This document shows positions 58,096 through 64,000 of a DNA stretch of 64,000 bases, one piece after another. The stretch covers positions 326,081 to 390,080 of the forward strand of contig NZ_AEWF01000002.1 of the NCBI RefSeq assembly GCF_000190415.1, given 5' to 3'. Positions within the stretch are counted from its first letter, which is position 1. Every line of letters begins with the position of its first letter. Source of the stretch: Candidatus Odyssella thessalonicensis L13. Lineage in GTDB: Bacteria > Pseudomonadota > Alphaproteobacteria > Paracaedibacterales > Paracaedibacteraceae. The translations under genes were made by a program, and so were the position numbers. The notes under the pieces are model-generated. The model made no database searches and had not been told where the DNA came from. It saw only the letters and a program-made list of their open reading frames with translations.

Positions 58096-59236
58096 ATGAG
58101 CGATAATAGAAAATTTAACTTTACCAAGAAAGCTTTAGAAGCTCTTGATTCTATAGATAAAGACAAAACATATTTTTATGATACTAAAGTCCATGGACTT
58201 ACTATTTGTGTGACCAAAAGTGGCGTAAAAACTTTTTATCTGTATCGAAAGGTAGCTGGAAGGCCTGAGCGTATTCGCATAGGTAAGTTCCCTGATCTAT
58301 CAATTGAGAATGCTAGAGGGGAAGCCTCGAAGCTAAATCATATGATTGAGAAAGGGATGAATCCTAATCAGGAGAAACAGAAACTCAAATCAGAGCTCAC
58401 CTTTGCTGATTTATTTGATCGTTATCTAACTCAACATGCAAAAATTTATAAAAAGTCTTGGGAAGAGGATCTGCGCCAATTTGAGAGGTATTTAAAGCCA
58501 TTGAGCACAAAGCGGTTATCTTCCCTTAATCGCTCAATGTTTCAAGCATTGCATACCAAAATTGGTAAAGATCATGGACCTTATGCTGCGAATCGTACTC
58601 TGGCTCTTTTGAAGACAGTCTTTAATAAAGCTAATTTGTGGGGATGGGATGGCGAAAATCCAATAATAGGAATTCAGAAATTTAAAGAGAAAAGCCGTGA
58701 ACGATTTTGCAAGCTGAGGAATTGCCTCGTCTCTTTGAAGCTTTAGAGCAGGAACCTAAGATTTCTTTTATGTCAGTCTTTTAACTGGGGCAAGACGATC
58801 CAATGTGCAATCTATGAAATGGGAAGACATTAATGTTACCAATCTCACTTGGCGGATTTCTGAAACAAAAAATGGGGAAGCGCATGTTGTAGTTTTGGCT
58901 GCAGAAGTAATGGCCCTCCTTGAAAGACGGAGATTAAATAGTAAGTCCAGATGGGTATTTCCAAGTGCAACCAGTAAATCAGGGCATATTGAAGAACCGA
59001 AATCAGCTTGGAAGAAAGTGCTAGAAAGGGCAAATCTAACTGATTTACGGCTACATGATCTTCGACGTACGTTAGGGAGCTGGCAAGCCGCAACTGGCGC
59101 TAATAGCTATGTTATCGGGAAATCCTTAGGCCACAAAAGTCAGCAAGCCACTGCTGTTTATGCCAGGCTAAATCTTGACCCCGTCCGAGAGTCTGTTGAT
59201 AAGGCTGTCCAAGCAATGCGTGCTACTGTAAAATAA
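58096..59236 (+). pseudogene. P4-type tyrosine integrase, broken by two single-base deletions
   Basis: The first 216 codons carry the DUF4102-type arm-binding domain (YFYDTKVHGLTICVTKSGVK, GKFPDLSIENARGEASKLNH) and the core-binding domain. The frame is lost at a T run (58705-58708): one more T gives RFLQAEELPRLFEALEQE. It is lost again at 58779-58782: one more T gives VFLLTGARRSNVQSMKWEDI. The last part (to the stop at 59234-59236) has the catalytic HDLRRTLGSWQ, IGKSLGHKSQQATAVYARL. So the ~380-residue enzyme is complete apart from two missing bases. It would integrate or excise a genomic island at the adjacent tRNA-Thr fragment. As it stands the island is not mobile on its own. Confidence 0.85.
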
Positions 59237-59821
59237 GGGAGCATGAAGTCGTCTTAATAAAATAGTTAAGAAGGTGGATATTATAATATTAAGTTAAAGC
59301 GCTAAGGAAACTTTTCAGATTAATTAGGCTTAAATACACTGAATTAGTTAGTCTTTAGCCATAAGCTTTCGTCTGATTCGAGAGGCTCCCCTGTTTTATA
59401 CTCTTAAATTATCGTATCAACCTATATGATCCGAGAAAAGGATCTGTTGAAAAAGCAGCTTCTTGTTAGAGATGAAGTTTCTAGGGGGCCGAGGGAGGTA
59501 TAATCATAGTCAATTGAAATAAGCTTATCATTTTATGCTTCCTTAAAATTGCAGTTGTGTTATATTTAAAGAGCAGAATATACTTTAAATAAAGAAATAT
59601 AAAATTTAAATAAAAGTTAGTAATAGAATTTCTTATCAAAAATATACAACCTTATTTTTTATTGAATTATTTTCACTTTTATTGCAAAAAAGAACAAAAA
59701 CCCCATTTTTACCTCTTGTAATTTCCTTAACAAAAGATTAAAACCTCCATCAAATACATTTGTGCTCGGTTGCCAGCCTCTGTGATTCGTCGTCATGGAG
59801 GCTTTGTTGTGAGGTCGGGTT
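59237..59821. other. AT-rich region before the haemagglutinin-like gene, no gene seen
   Basis: 585 bases with no coding frame. A weak hairpin (AGCCTC/GAGGCT, 59775-59803) lies just before the ribosome site GAGG (59811-59814). It probably contains the promoter of the large exported gene. Confidence 0.5.
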
Positions 59822-61546
59822 ATGGTTAGTTTTCGTAAAATTGTTAATGTTTTGGTCTTGATCGCTTATGTCAAGATGACGCTGGTGTCCTCCTTTGCGA
59901 TGGACGCCCCTTTCCATAATGCGACTCGGGCCTTTAAAGTGACTCTGGAGCCGACCTTAGGCCGCAATGGCGAAGTTCAAGCCATGAAGCTACGCTTGAT
60001 TCAGCAAGACCGCTCGGGGGAGGGCAAAGCCGAGCGCTTACTCACTCAAGCTGAGATTAATGTAACTCACAACACCTATACCCCCAACCTAAAGCTGATC
60101 ACCAGAAATGGCACGCCTTGGTTTGTTTGGCGTCTGCCTCAGTTCGGGGTGATTCAGATTGACCAGAACGGCAATATGCTGCTCGAGGGAATTAACCAGC
60201 ACCATCCGGCCACCATCCTTAAGATCAAAACTTCACATTTAATTATGCTCCACAATTGCGCCATCCATAATCTGCACCTCACCGGGCATGCCGCGCATTT
60301 GAAAGGCAATAACATCTTTGGCAATCTCAAGGCCAACCTGGGTCTGACCTTAACGACGCTACGGGATCGCCAGGAGCAGCTGAGAAATCTGATCTTGAAG
60401 AACGGGCGCTTTGTAAACTGGTCAACAATAAACTGGCAAGGGGGCGGCATTTGGAACTTGCGCGGCAATTCCTTGGTGAATCAGGGAACCTTGAACCTGG
60501 AAGAGGGGGCGCAGACGCTTCAGCAAGCCTTACTGGTCTCCAACTTAGGACGGATCCAGGGTCGCCAGCTCAATATCACGACCCACAACTTTCACAATCT
60601 AGGGACGATGGACTTGGCCAGCTTATGGCTTTATGCCCGCCATAATTTAATTAACCAAGGCCAGATCCATAGCCGCCACCAGAGCCATTATCAATTTGGC
60701 CATGACTTCAAGAACAGCGGCCAAATAAACAGTGAAGGCAGCTTCCTGATCACCTCGATTCAAGACCAAGGCACCTTAACCAATATTGGGGAGATCCAGG
60801 CGCATCAAAGCAGGTTTGAAAACCTTAAACTGGTCAATCATCACGAGCTCACTCTGCAAAACAGTGACTGGCAAACGGTTAACGTGGAGAACACGGGTCG
60901 TTTCCTGTTAGGTCATATTGATCCGGCAACCCAGAGCGTTATCCCCACCTTAACCAATCAAGGCTACATGGCCGGTACGGGCACTTTGACTGTGGCGGAA
61001 GACGGCGAAAATACGGGCGAGCTTCAGCTCAGTGACGCTGAGCTGATCCTACCGGACAGTGTCTTTGACAATCAAGGAACTATTTGGCTTAGTCGCTTGT
61101 CCGGAAATGGCCAGTTTTTTAATAGGGGGACGTATTGTACCGCGACCACGGATGCTAAGGCTGTCCTCAACATTCGGGATTTCCATAATGACTTTCCTGG
61201 CGCCCGCCTCCAAGGTGGCAGGGTCGAGGGTCAAGAAAATCTCTGGAACTTTGTCACCGATCACGCGAGTACGATTGAATTGGTGTCCTTGATTTTTCAT
61301 AAAGTTGGCCGCGCCGGCTCACCATTCAATGATCTCAAAGGCACGGTTAACGTCGACTTCCTTAAGCTCGACCAGAGCCCCGTCAAGCTCTTGGGCACGC
61401 TGGCCGCCAAGATGGTGCAGATCACTAATGGCTCCCTCTTGGTGACGGAGTCGGGACAAGTGACTGCCAGCACCAGTATCCTGGACCAGGTCCAGTTCAC
61501 CAATGAAGGCAGTGCTGAGTTAGGCGAGGTACGGCTAATATGGTAA
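59822..61546 (+). CDS. Haemagglutinin-like exported protein, N-terminal part of a frameshifted giant gene
   Basis: The start ATG 59822 has GAGG 7 bases upstream and encodes a signal-like N-terminus (MVSFRKIVNVLVLIAYVKMT). After an unrecognised domain the sequence becomes a regular beta-helix repeat with N-x-G turns (LVNQGTLNLEEG, FHNLGTMDLASLWLYA, LINQGQIHSRHQ, FKNSGQINSEGSFLI), as in filamentous haemagglutinins and contact-dependent toxins. The frame ends at 61546 and protein continues in the next frame at once, with TTG 61548 only an accidental start. One base too many near 61541-61547 would explain it. GC content here is clearly higher than in the neighbours. The product would be an adhesin or a toxin carrier on the cell surface. 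Confidence 0.7.
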   Translation: MVSFRKIVNVLVLIAYVKMTLVSSFAMDAPFHNATRAFKVTLEPTLGRNGEVQAMKLRLIQQDRSGEGKAERLLTQAEINVTHNTYTPNLKLITRNGTPWFVWRLPQFGVIQIDQNGNMLLEGINQHHPATILKIKTSHLIMLHNCAIHNLHLTGHAAHLKGNNIFGNLKANLGLTLTTLRDRQEQLRNLILKNGRFVNWSTINWQGGGIWNLRGNSLVNQGTLNLEEGAQTLQQALLVSNLGRIQGRQLNITTHNFHNLGTMDLASLWLYARHNLINQGQIHSRHQSHYQFGHDFKNSGQINSEGSFLITSIQDQGTLTNIGEIQAHQSRFENLKLVNHHELTLQNSDWQTVNVENTGRFLLGHIDPATQSVIPTLTNQGYMAGTGTLTVAEDGENTGELQLSDAELILPDSVFDNQGTIWLSRLSGNGQFFNRGTYCTATTDAKAVLNIRDFHNDFPGARLQGGRVEGQENLWNFVTDHASTIELVSLIFHKVGRAGSPFNDLKGTVNVDFLKLDQSPVKLLGTLAAKMVQITNGSLLVTESGQVTASTSILDQVQFTNEGSAELGEVRLIW

Positions 61547-61547
61547 G

Positions 61548-62684
61548 TTGCGCTCTCGGGGCCGTTTGAGCTTAAGGGCTCCCCAAGGTAAAATTCAGGT
61601 GGGCGAACGCATTGTGGTGCCGATCAGCGAGATCAAGCAACGAATCACTAATAACCCTTATGAGCTTAAGGGGTTTTGCAAATCATTTAACCACTCTGGA
61701 GAAGAGTTTGCAGAATTCTATCTACCTAATGGGTCACACTTAGTTTCTGATCAAGGAGCTCTTAACCTTAGCGCGAGGGATGCTCTTGATTTCAACTTTG
61801 CCTCAATTTTTGCAGGGGCCGGACTTTACACCCAATCATCATTCCTGAATTGGCTCAATGTGCATGGGATCGTATTAGGCGAGTGGCAAGATCAAAGCCA
61901 GAAAGTCCTCTATCATCGTACCCCAAGTCACGTGATTGAGGGGGATGTATATAAATATGCTCTTCAAACTTCCGAGGTTACCCGTCTCTTGATTATGGGA
62001 AATTGTACCTCAACAACGCCCGCCTTTGAAGTAATCGGGGCTGATATCTTGATAGCTGGTGGTATATGCCTTAACGGGCAGCATTATACTTCAGGAGAAG
62101 AAATTAAGCGCCATCATAAGGTTGCTGCTCTAGAACATTGCTGCAGATTGCGGGATGGCTACCAGATGAACTTAACCTGTAATTCTTCAGATTTACAAAG
62201 AGCAGTACTCTTCAGAGCTGTGGTGGCCCGTAGGAATGAGTGGCGCTGCTTACAGGGCACTTCCGGAGGAACGCTGATGTGTGGTCAAGGGTTATCCTTA
62301 ACCCGGGATGATCTGATCTGCGTGGGAGGAGGGGTCACTGCTCAGCTTATTGATGTTAATTTAAATAGGTTGCATCTGGAAGCACTGCGAGCTACTTTGC
62401 CTAGAGCTGCCTTGCCCACCGTTGGTCTTGATAAAACTACAGAGCGCTTAGCAAAGGATAACCCGGTGATTCAACGCACCGAGCGTGGCACCTTAACCAT
62501 GGATCCGCAAGGGGCTATGCCCACAGAGACAAAAACAGCCCCATTTTGGGATGAAAGGGCTCAGCGTTTTACCACAACTTATCCAACCAATGTACCTTTT
62601 TATCTCGATAATGCTCTTGAAGCGATCGCTTTTACTGAGCAAATGAACGTTAATACGCAGCCAAAATGCCGGACTTTTTGTTAA
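61548..62684 (+). CDS. Haemagglutinin-like protein, middle part
   Basis: This is a continuation of the gene starting at 59822, in a frame shifted by +1. It opens with SRGRLSLRAPQGKIQVGERI, in the same beta-helix style, then changes character to a mixed domain (FAEFYLPNGSHLVSDQGALN, FEVIGADILIAGGICLNG, WRCLQGTSGGTLMCGQGLSL) that still has beta-rich short repeats. Base composition from ~61640 to 62640 is noticeably more AT-rich than on both sides, which hints at a recombined segment. The frame ends at 62684, after a run of four A (62663-62666); with three A the reading continues as NTQPNAGLFVNVAGDMKATG in the next part. Confidence 0.6.
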   Translation: MRSRGRLSLRAPQGKIQVGERIVVPISEIKQRITNNPYELKGFCKSFNHSGEEFAEFYLPNGSHLVSDQGALNLSARDALDFNFASIFAGAGLYTQSSFLNWLNVHGIVLGEWQDQSQKVLYHRTPSHVIEGDVYKYALQTSEVTRLLIMGNCTSTTPAFEVIGADILIAGGICLNGQHYTSGEEIKRHHKVAALEHCCRLRDGYQMNLTCNSSDLQRAVLFRAVVARRNEWRCLQGTSGGTLMCGQGLSLTRDDLICVGGGVTAQLIDVNLNRLHLEALRATLPRAALPTVGLDKTTERLAKDNPVIQRTERGTLTMDPQGAMPTETKTAPFWDERAQRFTTTYPTNVPFYLDNALEAIAFTEQMNVNTQPKCRTFC

Positions 62685-64000
62685 TGTGGCCGGTGATATG
62701 AAAGCGACCGGTGCCTTGTTTCGAGGAACCTCTATTGATCTTCATGCGGAGGGGCCGCGTGAATTCGGGGCGACGCCCATGCATGGCCGCACGGAGGAGG
62801 TGGGGATAAAAGATACTACGATCCGCGAGTGGTGCACCCATCTTCTTCCACGCCTTGAGGTAACTCAAGCAACAGAGACGGCAGCCGATCCGGCCCCACG
62901 GATACTAGGCAGCGCCCTGCCCTGTCTATCACGTGACAGTGACAGCTTAACTGATTATTACGAGAATCCGGTCTCGACTGAGGGCAATGATTGTGCTTTT
63001 AATTGTCTGGGGATTTCTCGCAATGAAGCCGTTGTTCTCCTCTTAGAACAAAAATATAATGAAGAAGCCCGACGCCTCGTGGCCCCGGAAATCCGCTTAG
63101 CGTATATTGCGGGCGATCTTGACCGACTGCCTGGCTTTGCAAATATGCCGGCCTATCAAAGCTTAAAAGCTTACCTAGGCTTATTTCAAAGCCTTACCCA
63201 CCTATTTAAGACGCAATTACGGTCAGCTCTGGGCTTGACGGAAAATCAGAGCTGGAGAGATGCTTACACTGTTATTCAAAGGCATAACCTCCAAGCTCAG
63301 TATCCAGAGTTTATGGAAAAAGCTAATCACTATCTAAACTTTGATGCTGAACTGCGGGCCTTTTCTGAGCTGCCCGAGGTCTATGAACGTTATCTCTATC
63401 GGTATCTTGGCACGAATGAAATGATGGGCTATCAGCCCGATCAATTTGATGCCAGGCTAGGGGTATGGAAACGGAGTAGCTCTGCCTTTGATCTCTTGAC
63501 TCGCTTACTGGGGCAAAAGCTGCAGATTATGTTTAAGAATAAACAAACCGGGGCCTTTGAGCTGATTCATGAAGATGACTTCGACGGCGAGCCCATTACA
63601 CTATTGCATACCTTAGCGGGCGTTGAAGGCGGTCATGCTGTTCTTAAAGAAGAAACTGAGACTAAGCTCAATCACTTTAATGTGCTTTTAACAGAAAATG
63701 AACAGCAAGACTTTAGCCGTTTTTATGATCATAAAGCGGCGGAAGGGCAGGCCTATATCTCTTCAGGCGGCAATGCCTTCGATCAAGGGCTCCAAACTCA
63801 GGCTTTAAAAGGCGTAATCAAGCGTTCGGGTGGAGCGCTGATTGAGACCACCGTCCAAAACTGGATGCGCGAGCAAACCATCACGCGCAAGAAGAAATGG
63901 AACGGGAAAAATAAAACGGAAGAGAATACTCACTTCACCCTCCAGAATCAAGGCTGCACCACCATCACCAAGGAAAACGATGTCGAGTACTATGCTGCCC
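62668..64000 (+). CDS. Haemagglutinin-like protein, later part with OTU-like cysteine protease domain, cut by window end
   Basis: From 62668 a third frame is open without stop to the window end (444 codons). It begins with beta-helix sequence (GLFVNVAGDMKATGALFRG). From ~62985 it has a domain resembling OTU deubiquitinases: a catalytic Cys in GNDCAFNCLGISRNEAV (Cys codon 62992), then NEMMGYQPDQF and FDLLTRLLGQKLQIMFKN, matching the OTU part that precedes a beta-strand, and a His in LNHFNVLLTE (His codon 63673), matching the H-[YF]-[ND] end. Cys to His is 227 residues, long for OTU. After it the repeat style returns (FTLQNQGCTTITKENDV). There is no start codon of its own. Deubiquitinase activity is an inference. 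Confidence 0.55.

Overview
The window looks like chromosomal DNA of an alphaproteobacterium that lives with or inside eukaryotic cells, most like the Holosporales/Paracaedibacter-Odyssella type. The order assignment is an inference from gene content, not a database match. The alphaproteobacterial signs are: the cell-cycle regulator ctrA divergent from fliI-fliJ; xerD next to accA; a Caulobacter-like block fliF-fliG-fliH-fliN-flbD-flhA; and a groESL operon with a CIRCE operator. Base composition is AT-rich. There are many exported proteins without clear relatives, some carrying eukaryote-like domains.

Layout. 1-6.6 kb: a frameshifted exported gene, a 752-aa helical-repeat protein and an exported protein ending in a complete HigB-type toxin domain. 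7-11.2 kb: intracellular PHB depolymerase, an exported F-box/leucine-rich-repeat protein and a Sel1-like protein. 11.2-24.6 kb: the core block ctrA, fliI, fliJ, xerD, accA, then after a 1.5-kb gap fliF to flhA. A CtrA box precedes fliF. 24.7-28.5 kb: alpha/beta hydrolase, an exported serpin and an exported unknown. 28.7-36.1 kb: sixA, prmA, a response regulator-PAS-GGDEF-EAL protein split by a frameshift, a patatin, an SDR and gltX. 36.4-40.1 kb: a serine beta-lactamase-like hydrolase and groESL. 40.6-51.7 kb: an accessory region of mostly exported proteins, including a second 750-aa repeat protein, an SPFH-like protein, an exported riboflavin-kinase-like protein, a broken F-box/35-residue-repeat gene and a class D beta-lactamase. 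51.9-57.5 kb: selO, a KGG stress protein, a LysR regulator divergent from an SbtA-like permease, and an exported unknown. 57.9-59.2 kb: a 3' tRNA-Thr fragment (attachment site) beside a broken P4-type integrase. 59.8-64 kb: a giant haemagglutinin-like exported protein, broken by two frameshifts and running off the window, with an OTU-like cysteine protease domain.

How it fits together. Motility and cell-cycle genes form an intact core under likely CtrA control. Around them are about 18 genes with export signals. Two carry F-box-like motifs, one an OTU-like domain, one a serpin fold and one a HigB toxin domain. This would suit a repertoire acting on a host, including its ubiquitin system. Single-base homopolymer changes, one 62-base deletion and one in-frame stop break seven accessory loci but none of the housekeeping genes. 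That suggests real decay or a slippage-based switch, but sequencing error has to be excluded.
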